A stretch of DNA of 64,000 nucleotides, taken from assembly GCF_003917135.1 (NCBI RefSeq), contig NZ_RPDI01000002.1:62001-126000 (forward strand), written 5' to 3'. Position numbers and translations under genes: made by a program. This document shows, piece after piece, positions 8,350-17,309 of this stretch. The notes beneath the pieces were generated by a model, which did not search any database, was not told where the DNA came from, and saw only the letters and a list, made by a program, of their open reading frames with translations. Source of the stretch: Leucobacter chromiireducens (GTDB lineage: Bacteria; Actinomycetota; Actinomycetes; Actinomycetales; Microbacteriaceae). The stretch's first letter is position 1. Each line of letters begins with the position of its first letter.

Positions 8350-8394
8350 GTGGCGTCGGATACCCTGAATGGGTGCCGACGCCACCGGCGTTTT
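8350..8394 (+). terminator. Strong hairpin between rpoZ and metK
   Basis: A 10-bp perfect stem, GTGGCGTCGG (8350-8359) and CCGACGCCAC (8376-8385), with an inner ACCC/GGGT pairing and a TTTT at 8391-8394. It can end rpoZ transcription or act in the metK leader. A TACCCT (8361-8366) inside the hairpin also resembles a -10 element. Confidence 0.5.
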
Positions 8395-8446
8395 CGGGCC
8401 CCGTCCGCACCCACCCCGTTTCATCTCTCACGCTCAAGGAGCCATT

Positions 8447-9637
8447 GTGTCGCTGCGTCAGTTCACCTCGGAATCTGTGACCGAGGGGCACCCAGACAAG
8501 GTCTGCGACCGGATCTCGGACTCCATCCTCGACGCGATGCTCGAGCAGGATCCCGGCGCGCGCGTCGCCGTCGAGACGCTCGTGACCACGGGGCTCGTGC
8601 ACGTTGCCGGCGAGGTGTCGACCACGGGCTACGTCGAGATCCCGCAGATCGTGCGCGACGCGGTGCGCGAGATCGGGTACACGAGCTCGGACATGGGCTT
8701 CGACGGCTCGTCGTGCGGCGTGTCCGTGTCGATCGGCCAGCAGTCGCCAGACATCGCCGGCGGGGTCGACACCTCGCTTGAGTTGCGCAGCGGCGCCCTC
8801 GACGACGACCTCAGTCGGCAGGGCGCCGGCGATCAAGGCATCATGTTCGGCTACGCAACCGATGAGACGCCCGAGCTGCACCCGCTGCCGAGCTGGATCG
8901 CGCACCGCCTCGCCGAGCGCCTCTCGGCCGTGCGCCGCGCCGGGGTGATCCCCGAGCTCCGTCCAGACGGGAAGACCCAGGTCACCATCGGATACGACGG
9001 GGATCGCGCGGCCAGCATCGAGGCGGTCGTCGTGTCGACGCAGCACCAGGCGAGCATCACGCAGCCGGCGCTGCGCGAGGCGATCGAGCGCGAGGTGATC
9101 CGCCCCGTGCTGGATCGCGTTGAGCTCGCAAGCGACGGAGCGGAGTTCTTCATCAACCCGGCTGGCCCGTTCGTGGTGGGCGGGCCCATGGGCGACGCGG
9201 GGCTCACCGGCCGCAAGATCATCATCGACACCTACGGCGGTGCGAGTCGGCACGGCGGCGGCGCGTTCAGCGGCAAGGACCCCTCGAAGGTCGACCGCTC
9301 GGCAGCGTACGCAATGCGCTGGGTCGCGAAGCACGTGGTGCGCGCTGGACTCGCGAAGCGCGCGGAACTGCAGGTCGCGTACGCGATCGGCCGCGCGCAC
9401 CCGGTTGGCCTCTACGTCGAGACGTTCGGCACGGAGACGGTGCCGCGTGAGCGCATCGAGGAGGCCGTGCGTCAGGTCTTCGACCTGCGCCCGCTCGCGA
9501 TCATTCGCGACCTCTCGCTGCTGCGTCCCATCTACGCGCAGACGAGCGCGTTCGGCCACTTCGGCCGTGAGCTGCCCGACTTCACCTGGGAGGCTACGCC
9601 CCGCGTTGCGGAGCTGCAGGCCGCCGCGGGCCTGTAG
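8447..9637 (+). CDS. metK: S-adenosylmethionine synthetase
   Basis: A 396-residue cytosolic enzyme making S-adenosylmethionine from methionine and ATP, the cell's methyl donor. Signatures are [20 protein letters not shown] at the N-terminus, the FGYATDET loop near residue 140, the metal/ATP blocks [20 protein letters not shown] and [19 protein letters not shown], and the C-terminal [12 protein letters not shown]. The GTG start at 8447 is chosen because AAGGAG lies at 8436-8441 and homologues begin near (M/V)SLRQFTSE. An in-frame ATG at 8369 would add 26 unrelated residues that overlap the upstream hairpin. priA begins nine bases after the stop. Confidence 0.96.
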   Translation: MSLRQFTSESVTEGHPDKVCDRISDSILDAMLEQDPGARVAVETLVTTGLVHVAGEVSTTGYVEIPQIVRDAVREIGYTSSDMGFDGSSCGVSVSIGQQSPDIAGGVDTSLELRSGALDDDLSRQGAGDQGIMFGYATDETPELHPLPSWIAHRLAERLSAVRRAGVIPELRPDGKTQVTIGYDGDRAASIEAVVVSTQHQASITQPALREAIEREVIRPVLDRVELASDGAEFFINPAGPFVVGGPMGDAGLTGRKIIIDTYGGASRHGGGAFSGKDPSKVDRSAAYAMRWVAKHVVRAGLAKRAELQVAYAIGRAHPVGLYVETFGTETVPRERIEEAVRQVFDLRPLAIIRDLSLLRPIYAQTSAFGHFGRELPDFTWEATPRVAELQAAAGL

Positions 9638-9646
9638 CGGAGCGCC

Positions 9647-11686
9647 GTGGGATCCGCGTTCGAGCGCGCTGAGGGTGCGGCTGGCCGCGCCGTCGCACGG
9701 GTGCTGCTCGATTCCGCGCTCCCGCAGCTCGACCACCTCTTCGACTACGCGATACCGGCCGAGCTGGCCGACGAGATCCGTGTCGGTCAGCGCGTGCGCG
9801 TGCCGTTCCGTTCACGTGAGCGGAAGAGCTTCGGCTACGTCATCGAGTTCGTCGCGCGCAGCGAGTTCGGGGGTGAGCTCGCGCCCATCGCCGATATCGT
9901 CACGCGCGTGCCGCAGCTCACGCCGGAGATCTGGCGGCTCGCCCGCGCCGTCGCGGATCGGGCGGGCGGCTCGGCCGGCGACATTCTGCGTCTCGCCATC
10001 CCCACGCGCCAGGTGCGCGTCGAGAAGCAGCACCTCGCGGCTGCCGAGGCGGCGGCCACTGATGCGGCGGAGCCAACGGCGCAGGCAACCGACGCAGCGC
10101 CACCGGCGACCCCAACGCCCGAGGCGCCCATCGCGGCGGAGCTGATCGCCGGCGCGCGCCTCGCGCTCACCCCATCGCACGGCCCCGAGCGGCTGCACAC
10201 CGGCGAGTGGGTGGGCGGCTGGGCCGCGCAACTCGCGCGCCTCGCGCTCGAAGTGCACGCGCTGGAACGCAGCGTGATCCTCGTCGTCCCCGACTACCGT
10301 GACCTCGATCAGCTCCGCGATGCGCTCGCGGCGCTCGGACACGACGGCGCGGTGCGCGTCGACTCGCGGCAGTCGAACGGGGAACGATACGCCGGCTTCC
10401 TGCGCGCGCTCGACGGTGAGCCGCGGATCATCCTCGGCAACCGCTCTGCGGTGTATGCGCCGGCGCACGCGCTCGGCGCGATCCTGCTCTGGGATGATGG
10501 GGATCCGGTGCTCGCCGAACCGCTCGCGCCATACGTGCACGCGCGGGACGCGGCACTCGTGCGCGCCGAGCAGAGCGGCGCCGGGCTCTTCTTCGCGGGG
10601 CACGCGCGCAGCGCCGAGGTGCAGCGCCTCGTCGAGATCGGCTACGTGCGCGCGCAGGAGCACCCGCCGCGCCGCACCCGCGTGGTGCACGCCGACGCCT
10701 CGCTCACACCCGACGCCTTCGCCGGCCGGGTGCCCGAGTTCGCCGCGCGCACGATCCGCGAGGGCTTGAAATCGGGCCCCGTGCTCGTGCAGGTGGCCAC
10801 CCCCGGGTACGCTCCCGTCGCCGTGTGCGGCGACTGCGGCGACCTCGCACGGTGCCGCGCCTGCGCCGGCCCCATCGGGTTTCGCGTGGTGGGTCGCGCC
10901 TCGTGCCGGTGGTGCGGCGAATACGCGAGCGACTGGCGGTGCGGATCCTGCGCGAGCACACGCCTCGAAGAGCGCGGCATGGGATCCGGGCGCACCGTCG
11001 AGCAGTTCGAACGCCAGTTCCAGGGCACGCGCGTGATCCTGAGCGATGGCGAGCATCCGCGCGAGCGCGTCGACGCCCGGCCGGCGCTCGTGGTCGCGAC
11101 GCGCGGCGCCGAGCCGCTCGCGGCAGGCGGGTACCGCGCCGTCGTGCTGCTCGACGCGGAGCGCCTGCTCAGCATCGAGACGCTGCGCGCCGGCGAGGAC
11201 TGCCTGCGCTGGTGGGAGAACGCGGCCGCGCTCGCGGCTCCCGATGGGCTCTGCCTGATGGCGTCCGGCGGCGGCCCGGTGGTGCGCGCTTTCGTCACCG
11301 GCCGCACCGAGGAGTGGCTGCGCGCGGAGCTGGGGGATCGCCAGGCGCTCCGTTATCCGCCCGTGGTGCGCGTGGCGAGCGTGAGCGGCGGCGTCGACGA
11401 GGTGGAGCGCGCGCTGCAGCCGCTGCGCGACCTCCCCGGCGTTGACTTCCTCGGACCGACCCAGCTGCCGGCCGGTGGCGTCGCGCGCCGGCCGGCCGGT
11501 CTCGTGCGCGCGATCGTCCGCTTCGACTACGGGCAGGGCGCCGAGGTGGCGAGCCGACTCCGCGGTGCCCTCGTCGCCGACGCCGCTGGTTCGGCCTCCC
11601 GCACCCGGGCGAAGAGCGCGCCGGGCCGGGCGCGGCCCGAGGCCTTGCGGCTGCGCTTTGACGATCGGGGCGTGTTCGACGCGTAG
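9647..11686 (+). CDS. priA: Primosomal protein N' (PriA), helicase-degenerate actinobacterial form
   Basis: A 679-residue replication-restart protein. The N-terminal DNA-binding domain (ARVLLDSALPQLDHLFDYAI, RVRVPFRSRERKSFGYVIE) and the zinc-binding block (CGDCGDLARCRACAGP then CRWCGEYASDWRCGSC, eight cysteines in four pairs, about residues 390-440) are intact. The helicase part is not: no Walker A GxGKT is present and the DEEH box reads WDDGD. It therefore probably loads or recognises forks without unwinding them, as is known for other actinobacterial PriA proteins. A Pro/Ala linker at about residues 120-170 is long. It follows metK by nine bases. Confidence 0.88.
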   Translation: MGSAFERAEGAAGRAVARVLLDSALPQLDHLFDYAIPAELADEIRVGQRVRVPFRSRERKSFGYVIEFVARSEFGGELAPIADIVTRVPQLTPEIWRLARAVADRAGGSAGDILRLAIPTRQVRVEKQHLAAAEAAATDAAEPTAQATDAAPPATPTPEAPIAAELIAGARLALTPSHGPERLHTGEWVGGWAAQLARLALEVHALERSVILVVPDYRDLDQLRDALAALGHDGAVRVDSRQSNGERYAGFLRALDGEPRIILGNRSAVYAPAHALGAILLWDDGDPVLAEPLAPYVHARDAALVRAEQSGAGLFFAGHARSAEVQRLVEIGYVRAQEHPPRRTRVVHADASLTPDAFAGRVPEFAARTIREGLKSGPVLVQVATPGYAPVAVCGDCGDLARCRACAGPIGFRVVGRASCRWCGEYASDWRCGSCASTRLEERGMGSGRTVEQFERQFQGTRVILSDGEHPRERVDARPALVVATRGAEPLAAGGYRAVVLLDAERLLSIETLRAGEDCLRWWENAAALAAPDGLCLMASGGGPVVRAFVTGRTEEWLRAELGDRQALRYPPVVRVASVSGGVDEVERALQPLRDLPGVDFLGPTQLPAGGVARRPAGLVRAIVRFDYGQGAEVASRLRGALVADAAGSASRTRAKSAPGRARPEALRLRFDDRGVFDA

Positions 11687-11787
11687 GGCTGCGGTGCGAC
11701 GCGGAGCCCCGCCGGCCTCGCCACGCAGGCGCCGACGCCCACTACGAAACTTTGCGCGGCGTCCGCGATCCTGAGCGAAGTGTGAAA

Positions 11788-11802
11788 TACCCTGAACACA
11801 TG
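11788..11802 (+). promoter_or_regulatory. -10 element (TACCCT) of a leaderless promoter, symporter gene
   Basis: TACCCT, six bases, then the ATG at 11800. Confidence 0.6.
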
Positions 11803-13269
11803 GACTTTCTCAACGACGTCGTTCTCGCCGCTGGCGATCGGCTGTGGACCTGGGCAGTGCTGCCAGTGCTCGTGGCGCTCGGCCTGTACTTCACGATCCG
11901 CTCGGGCGTCGTGCAGTTCCGCTGGCTGCCCGAAATGTTCCGCACCCTCACCGACAAGACCCCCGTGAAGAGCGACGGTACGCCGCAGTCGGTGTCGGCC
12001 TTCCAAGCTTTCACGATCTCGGCAGCCTCGCGCGTCGGTGTCGGCAACATCGCCGGCGTCGGCACCGCGATCGCGATCGGCGGGCCAGGTGCCGTGTTCT
12101 GGATGTGGACCATGGCGTTCATCGGCGGGGCGTCGAGCTTCGTCGAGTCCACGCTCGGACAGCTCTTCAAGGTGCGCGACGCCGACGGCTTCCGCGGCGG
12201 CCCCGCCTACTACATGCTGCACGGGCTCCGATCCCGCTGGATGGGTACCCTGTTCGCTGGGATCCTGATCGTCTGCTTCCCGTTCGCGTTCTCCTCGCTG
12301 CAGGCAAACACGATCAGCGCGACGCTCACCACCACCGCTGGGTTGCCCCAGGAGGGCGCCGGCTGGGCGACGATCCTGATCGGGATCGTGCTCGCCGTGC
12401 TCACCGGGCTCGTCGTGTTCGGCGGCGTCCGCCGGATCGCGAGCGTGACGCAGGCGGTCGTGCCGGCCATGGCGCTCGCGTACCTGCTGCTCGGGCTGGT
12501 GATCGTGTTCCTGAACATCGAGGAACTCCCCGGCGTCTTCGCCTCAATCTACACGCAGGCGTTCGGCTTCAACGAGGTCGTTGGCGCCGCGTTCGGCATG
12601 ATCCTCATGACCGGGATCAAGCGCGGCATGTTCTCGAATGAGGCCGGCCTCGGCTCGGCGCCCAACGCCGGCGCCTCGGCCGCGGTGACCCACCCGGTGA
12701 AACAGGGACTCGTGCAGACGCTCGGCGTGTACTTCGACACGTTCCTGATCTGCTCGATCACCGCCTTCATCATCCTCGTGACCGGACCCGACCTGTCGTC
12801 GGCGACCCGGGGCATCGCGCTCACGCAGAACGCGATCGAGGGCACGCTCGGGCCGTGGGCGAGCGTGCTGCTCAGCATCATCATCTTCCTGCTGGCGTTC
12901 AGCTCGATCCTCGGCAACTACTACTACGGCGAATCAAACATCGAGTTCATCTCCATGCGGCCGCGGGTGCTCTTCGGGTACCGCGTGCTCGCGGTCCTCG
13001 CGATCTTTGTTGGAGCTGTGGCCTCGGCCGACCTCATTTGGAATACCGCCGACGCGATCATGGGGCTCATGGCGCTCGTCAACCTGATCGCGATCGCGCT
13101 GCTGTCCGGGCTCGTGTTCCGCCTCATGCGGGACTACTCAGCGCAGCGGCGCGCCGGGCTGGACCCCGTGTTCACGCGCGACCGCCTGCCGGACGTTTCC
13201 GGTATCAGCTGCTGGGAGGACGAGCTGAGCGTCACCGGCGCGATTCCGGTGACGCGCGCGGAGCGCTGA
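11800..13269 (+). CDS. Sodium:alanine symporter, AGCS family
   Basis: A 489-residue inner-membrane transporter with about eleven hydrophobic segments. AGCS signatures include GLYFTIRSGVVQFRWLPEM, the family block FQAFTISAASRVGVGNIAGV with the following GTAIAIGGPGAVFWMW, and the GMFSNEAGLGSAPNAGASA region. It should import alanine or glycine with Na+. The start at 11800 is set by TACCCT six bases upstream. It is monocistronic and converges on trpB across a long perfect hairpin. Substrate choice between alanine, glycine and serine cannot be read from the sequence. Confidence 0.9.
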   Translation: MDFLNDVVLAAGDRLWTWAVLPVLVALGLYFTIRSGVVQFRWLPEMFRTLTDKTPVKSDGTPQSVSAFQAFTISAASRVGVGNIAGVGTAIAIGGPGAVFWMWTMAFIGGASSFVESTLGQLFKVRDADGFRGGPAYYMLHGLRSRWMGTLFAGILIVCFPFAFSSLQANTISATLTTTAGLPQEGAGWATILIGIVLAVLTGLVVFGGVRRIASVTQAVVPAMALAYLLLGLVIVFLNIEELPGVFASIYTQAFGFNEVVGAAFGMILMTGIKRGMFSNEAGLGSAPNAGASAAVTHPVKQGLVQTLGVYFDTFLICSITAFIILVTGPDLSSATRGIALTQNAIEGTLGPWASVLLSIIIFLLAFSSILGNYYYGESNIEFISMRPRVLFGYRVLAVLAIFVGAVASADLIWNTADAIMGLMALVNLIAIALLSGLVFRLMRDYSAQRRAGLDPVFTRDRLPDVSGISCWEDELSVTGAIPVTRAER

Positions 13270-13300
13270 GCGCGCCCGCGCCCCCACCCCCCAATCCCTC

Positions 13301-13360
13301 GGAGAAATCCAGAATCTCGGAGCCTTTCTCGCGAAAGCCCCCGAGATTCTGGATTTCTCC
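13301..13360. repeat. Perfect 20-bp inverted repeat between convergent genes
   Basis: Arms GGAGAAATCCAGAATCTCGG (13301-13320) and its exact complement (13341-13360), with a 20-nt loop that itself folds (CTTTC-TCGC-GAAAG). It lies between the ends of the symporter gene and trpB. It may serve as a bidirectional terminator, but neither side has a T run. Confidence 0.8.
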
Positions 13361-13417
13361 GTGCGAGAGGGGGAGGGGGGGGAGGAGTGGGAGGGGGAGG
13401 AGGATGCGGGTGCGGGA

Positions 13418-14626
13418 TCACGCCCCGCGCAGGCGCTCCGCGACGAAGTCCACGTCCTTGTCGCCGCGCCCCGACAGGTTCGCGATGATCACCGCGTCGG
13501 CGGGCAGCGTCGGCGCCAGCTTGATCGCGTGCGCGATGGCGTGCGCCGACTCGAGCGCAGGGATGATCCCCTCGGTGCGGGTGAGTAGCTGGAACGCGGC
13601 GAGCGTCTCCGCGTCCGTCGCGGTCACGTACTCCGCGCGGCCGAGCTTCTCGAGGTGTGCGTGCTGCGGGCCCACGCCCGGGTAGTCGATCCCGGATGCG
13701 ATCGAGTGCACGGGGGAGGGCTCACCGTTCGCGTCCTGCAGCACCTTCGTGTGCATGCCGTGCAGCATGCCGGGCGTGCCGAGCGTCATGGTCGCCGCGT
13801 GGCGATCCCCATCGAGGCCCTCGCCGGCCGGCTCCACCCCGATGATGCGCACGGACTCGTCCTCCAGGAAAGCATCGAACAGTCCCATCGCGTTGGATCC
13901 GCCACCCACCGCGGCGACGAGCACGTCGGGGAGCTTGCCCTCCGCGTCGAGCACCTGGGCCCGAGCTTCGCGCCCAACGACCGACTGGAAGTCGCGCACC
14001 ATCGACGGGTACGGGTGCGGCCCGACCACCGAGCCGATGGCGAAGAAGTAGTCCTCTGGCTGCGCCGCGTAGACGGCGAACGCCGAGTCGACGGCCTCCT
14101 TGAGGGTCTTTCCGCCCGCCTCGACCGACACGACCTTCGCGCCGAGCAGCTCCATGCGCACCACATTGGGGTGCTGCTTCGCAACGTCGATGGCGCCCAT
14201 GTGGATCTCGCACTCGAGCCCAACGAGCGCGGCGGCGGTGGCGAGCGCCACGCCGTGCTGGCCGGCCCCCGTCTCCGCGATCAGCTTCGTCTTGCCCATG
14301 CGCTTCGCGAGCAGCGCTTCGCCGAGGCAGTGGTTGATCTTGTGCGCGCCCGTGTGGTTCAGGTCCTCGCGTTTCAGGTACACCTTCGCGCCCCCGAGCT
14401 CGCGGGTGAGGTTCTCGGCGAAGTACAGCAGCGACGGGCGGCCAACATACTTCGAGAGCAACGCCTGGTACTCCTGCTGGAACGCGGGATCCGCGCTCGC
14501 TTCGGCGTACGCGCGCGCCACCTCGGCGATGGGCTCCACCAGGAACGGGGGCAGCGGGGCGCCGCCGAACTCACCGAAGAAGCCGGCCTCGTCGGCGCGG
14601 TAGGGGGAAGACGTGGTCTGTGTCAT
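13418..14626 (-). CDS. trpB: Tryptophan synthase beta chain, stand-alone second copy
   Basis: A 402-residue PLP enzyme that condenses indole with serine. The PLP lysine is Lys96 in HTGAHKIN, the catalytic Glu is in [10 protein letters not shown], the phosphate loop is GGGSNAMG and the C-terminal block is [11 protein letters not shown]. It differs clearly from the operon TrpB at 27713, which has HTGSHKIN, so it is not a recent duplicate. No trpA is adjacent. It sits behind a leader peptide with tandem Trp codons and an intrinsic terminator, so its expression should rise when charged tRNA-Trp is scarce. The start at 14626 (MTQTTSS) lies beyond the terminator; a longer frame would begin inside the terminator. 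It may scavenge indole or act as a low-Trp reserve enzyme. Confidence 0.9.
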   Translation of the reverse strand: MTQTTSSPYRADEAGFFGEFGGAPLPPFLVEPIAEVARAYAEASADPAFQQEYQALLSKYVGRPSLLYFAENLTRELGGAKVYLKREDLNHTGAHKINHCLGEALLAKRMGKTKLIAETGAGQHGVALATAAALVGLECEIHMGAIDVAKQHPNVVRMELLGAKVVSVEAGGKTLKEAVDSAFAVYAAQPEDYFFAIGSVVGPHPYPSMVRDFQSVVGREARAQVLDAEGKLPDVLVAAVGGGSNAMGLFDAFLEDESVRIIGVEPAGEGLDGDRHAATMTLGTPGMLHGMHTKVLQDANGEPSPVHSIASGIDYPGVGPQHAHLEKLGRAEYVTATDAETLAAFQLLTRTEGIIPALESAHAIAHAIKLAPTLPADAVIIANLSGRGDKDVDFVAERLRGA

Positions 14627-14670
14627 GGGAGGGATCCTTTGCGTCGTTGCGCCGCTCGTGAGACAAAAAA

Positions 14671-14693
14671 ACACCGCCTCCGAGAGGCGGTGT
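14671..14693 (-). terminator. Attenuator terminator hairpin
   Basis: A perfect 10-bp stem with a 3-nt loop (plus-strand arms 14671-14680 and 14684-14693), followed on the minus strand by seven Ts (14671-14665). Confidence 0.92.
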
Positions 14694-14726
14694 CGTGTGC
14701 ATGCAGATGCGTGAAGAGTGACCGCC

Positions 14727-14759
14727 CTAGGCGGCCCACCACTGAATCACGATGTGCAT
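14727..14759 (-). CDS. trpL: trp leader peptide [10 protein letters not shown]
   Basis: Ten codons plus TAG, with two consecutive UGG codons at positions 7-8, just before the attenuator stem. The start codon is six bases after a TACACT -10 element, so the leader would be translated from a leaderless transcript. The stop codon lies in the loop between regions 1 and 2, the position expected for a classical trp leader. Confidence 0.88.
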   Translation of the reverse strand: MHIVIQWWAA

Positions 14760-14833
14760 GGGGCGAGTGTAGCACCATCTGAACGCCGCGAGCCGGCGCG
14801 GGCGTTCGGCTGATGCTCGCCCCGCGAAGGTGC

Positions 14834-14848
14834 GAGAATAGGCGGATG
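14834..14848 (+). promoter_or_regulatory. Possible -10 (GAGAAT) of a leaderless fmt promoter
   Basis: GAGAAT, six bases, then the ATG at 14846. It departs from TANNNT at the first position but keeps the spacing. It is divergent from the trpL promoter, about 60 bp away. Confidence 0.45.
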
Positions 14849-15781
14849 CGCATTGTCTTCGCCGGAACCCCCGAGTTCGCCGTCCCCAGCCTCCTGGCGC
14901 TGGTCGAAGCTGGCCACGAGGTCGCTGGTGTCATCACCCGCGAGGACGCGCCGCTCGGCCGCAAGCGCGTGCTCACGCCCTCGCCGGTTGCGGTCGCCGC
15001 AGAGGAGCTCGGGATCCCGGTGCTCCGCGCAAACCGGCTGGACGACGTCGCGACCGCCTGGGTCGCGGAACTCGACCCCGAGCTGGGCGTGATCGTGGCC
15101 TACGGCGGCCTGGTGCGCGAGCCGCTGCTCAGCCTGCCGACGCACGGCTGGATCAACCTGCACTTCTCCGAGCTGCCACGCTGGCGCGGAGCTGCGCCCG
15201 TGCAGCGCGCCCTCGAGGCGGGGGAGCAGACCCTCGGGGTCACGGTGTTCCGCCTGGTCGCTGCGCTCGATGCCGGCGACGTGCTTGCACGCGACGCGCG
15301 CGAGTTCCCGCCGGGCACCTCTGCTGGCGCCGCGCTCACCGAGCTGGCCGACTTCGGCACATCAGCGGTCCGCGACGCGGTGGATCTCCTTGCCGCGCAG
15401 CCCGCAGCCGGCGAGCCGCAGACCGGGGAGGCGACGTACGCGCACAAGCTCACGCGTGAGGACGGGAGGCTCGACCTCACCCGGCCGGCCGCCGAGGTGC
15501 TTGCGCACTGGGCGGGTGTCACGCCGGAGCCCGGCGCGTTCGCGCTGCACGATGGTCAGTCAATCAAACTGCTCGAGCTCGCGGCCGCCGCCGGCCTCGC
15601 ACCCGGCGCGGCGCCGGGCGCCGTCGATTTCGTCGCGGGCACCGTCGTGCTCACCACCGGTGCCGGCGCGGACGGCGCGCTCGGCGCGCTCGAGGTGCGT
15701 CGCGTCCAGCCCGCTGGGAAGCCAGCGATGGACGCCGCGGCCTGGTTGCGTGGCCGCGAGGGATCGGCGGTGCTCGCGTGA
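14846..15781 (+). CDS. fmt: Methionyl-tRNA formyltransferase
   Basis: A 311-residue cytosolic enzyme that formylates Met-tRNA(fMet) for initiation. It has the N-terminal Rossmann motif MRIVFAGTPEFAVPSLLAL and the catalytic block GWINLHFSELPRWRGAAPVQ, with the Asn-x-His of the family (the usual NLHPSLLP reads NLHFSELP here), then GDVLARDA. A C-terminal OB-type domain covers roughly residues 200-311. The ATG at 14846 is the start expected from the family; the frame upstream is divergent promoter DNA. It overlaps rsmB by four bases (GTGA), so the two are translationally coupled. A def gene is not in view. Confidence 0.94.
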   Translation: MRIVFAGTPEFAVPSLLALVEAGHEVAGVITREDAPLGRKRVLTPSPVAVAAEELGIPVLRANRLDDVATAWVAELDPELGVIVAYGGLVREPLLSLPTHGWINLHFSELPRWRGAAPVQRALEAGEQTLGVTVFRLVAALDAGDVLARDAREFPPGTSAGAALTELADFGTSAVRDAVDLLAAQPAAGEPQTGEATYAHKLTREDGRLDLTRPAAEVLAHWAGVTPEPGAFALHDGQSIKLLELAAAAGLAPGAAPGAVDFVAGTVVLTTGAGADGALGALEVRRVQPAGKPAMDAAAWLRGREGSAVLA

Positions 15782-17292
15782 GCCGGGCGGGGGGCGGCCA
15801 GAACTCGCGCGGCCAGGGCGGTCAGCGCGGCCAGAACTCCCGCGGCCAGCGCGGACCGCGGGATCGGGATCAGCGCCAGCCGCGCGCGCACATCTCTGCC
15901 GCGCGCCTCGTGGCGTACGACGTGCTCCGCGACGTCGATGAACGCGAGGCGTACGCGAACCTCGCCCTGCCCGCGCGCGTGCGCGAAGCCGGGCTCGACT
16001 CCCGCGACGCTGGCCTCGCGACCGAGCTTGTCGCCGGGGCGCTCCGCTGGCGCGGCCGCTACGACCGCATCATCGAGATCGCGTCGGGGCGTGCGATCGA
16101 CGACGTCGATTCGCGCACGCGCAACGTGCTGCGCCTCGGTGTGCACCAGCTGCTCGGGATGCGCACGGCGGCGCACGCCGCGGTCAACGAGAGCGTGGAG
16201 CTGCAGCGCCGCGTGGCGAACGCGAACGCGGCCGGATTCGTGAACGGCGTGCTTCGCGCCGTCGGCCGCGGGTCGAACGAGGAGTGGGACGCCGAGATCG
16301 AGGCGAGCGCCCCGTCCGCCGACGACGCGCTCGCCGTGACCCACTCGCACCCGGCCTGGGTGCTGCGCGCGCTCCGCGATGCGCTTCGCGCCGAGGGTCG
16401 CGAGGACGAACTCGGCGCGCTGCTCGCGGCGGACAACGACGCCCCGCGCGTCAGCCTCGCACTGCTGCCGGGCGCCGGCATTGATCCCGATCAGCTGGTC
16501 GCTGACGAGCACGCGTCCGAGCCGCACCCCGTGCTCGCGGTCGCTGGGCCGTCGCCGCTCGGCATCGAGCTCGCTGGCGGGGATCCCGGGCGCGCGATCG
16601 CTGACGCCGGCTTGCCTGAGGGCGAGCTGCGGGTGCAGGATCAGGGGTCTCAGCTCGCCGCACTCGCGCTGACGCGCGTCGCGCCGGTGCGTGCGGGGGA
16701 GCGCTGGCTCGACCTGTGCGCCGGCCCGGGCGGCAAGACTGCGGTGCTCGGTGCCGAGGCCCGCGTCGGTGGCGCGAGTGTGCGCGCGAACGAGGTGTCG
16801 GAGCACCGCGCCGAGCTGGTGCGGCGCTCCGTTGCGGCGGTGTCGGAGACGGTGGAGGTCGTGTCGCACGACGGGCGCGACGACGACGCGTACGGGGGCG
16901 AGACGTTCGACCGGATCCTGGTCGATGCGCCGTGCACCGGGCTCGGCGCGCTGCGTCGGCGGCCCGAGGCGCGCTGGCGGAAGCAGCCCTCCGACCTGCC
17001 CGTGCTCACCGCGCTGCAGTCCGAACTGCTCGACGCCGCGGTCGCGCACCTCGCACCGGGCGGGCTGCTCGCGTACGTGACGTGCTCGCCGCACCTCGCC
17101 GAGACGCGCATCGCTGTCTCGCGGCTGCTGCGCCGCACGCCAGGCCTCACGCAGCTCGACGCGCGCGCCGTGCTGCGTGAGGTGGCGCGCGGCGAACTCG
17201 ACATCGCGGGCGACGAGCTGAGCGCGCAGCTGTGGCCGCACCGGCACGGCACCGACGCGATGTTCGTCGCGCTGTTCCGCCGCGAGGCGTAG
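15778..17292 (+). CDS. rsmB: 16S rRNA (cytosine-C5) methyltransferase RsmB
   Basis: A 504-residue enzyme that methylates C967 (E. coli numbering) of 16S rRNA using SAM. Residues 1-35 are a Gly/Gln/Arg-rich unstructured tail with repeated NSRGQ. A NusB-like RNA-binding domain follows (ARLVAYDVLRDVDEREAYAN to about residue 170). The methyltransferase core has LDLCAGPGGKTAVLG as SAM motif I, DAPCTGLGALRRRPEARW with one catalytic Cys, and YVTCSPHLAET with the second Cys. The GTG start overlaps the fmt stop. The fmt-rsmB pairing is conserved widely. Confidence 0.93.
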   Translation: MSRAGGGQNSRGQGGQRGQNSRGQRGPRDRDQRQPRAHISAARLVAYDVLRDVDEREAYANLALPARVREAGLDSRDAGLATELVAGALRWRGRYDRIIEIASGRAIDDVDSRTRNVLRLGVHQLLGMRTAAHAAVNESVELQRRVANANAAGFVNGVLRAVGRGSNEEWDAEIEASAPSADDALAVTHSHPAWVLRALRDALRAEGREDELGALLAADNDAPRVSLALLPGAGIDPDQLVADEHASEPHPVLAVAGPSPLGIELAGGDPGRAIADAGLPEGELRVQDQGSQLAALALTRVAPVRAGERWLDLCAGPGGKTAVLGAEARVGGASVRANEVSEHRAELVRRSVAAVSETVEVVSHDGRDDDAYGGETFDRILVDAPCTGLGALRRRPEARWRKQPSDLPVLTALQSELLDAAVAHLAPGGLLAYVTCSPHLAETRIAVSRLLRRTPGLTQLDARAVLREVARGELDIAGDELSAQLWPHRHGTDAMFVALFRREA

Positions 17293-17309
17293 GCGGCGCG
17301 CTGAGATCG

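Larger units (their letters stand above)
14664..14771 (-). promoter_or_regulatory. Tryptophan-responsive transcription attenuator upstream of trpB
   Basis: Reading leftwards on the minus strand: a TACACT -10 (14771-14766), six bases, a leader peptide (14759-14727), then three mutually exclusive pairings. Region 1 CCGCC (14734-14730) pairs with region 2 GGCGG (14726-14722). Region 2 GGCGGT pairs with ACCGCC inside region 3. Region 3 ACACCGCCTC (14693-14684) pairs perfectly with region 4 GAGGCGGTGT (14680-14671), followed by a T run. The UGG UGG codons sit immediately before region 1, so a ribosome stalled there would free region 2 to pair with region 3 and block the terminator. Confidence 0.9.

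Noticed and set aside
8369-8446. N-terminal extension of MetK starting at ATG 8369
   Set aside because: The 26 residues are not conserved, overlap the hairpin, and AAGGAG correctly positions the GTG at 8447.
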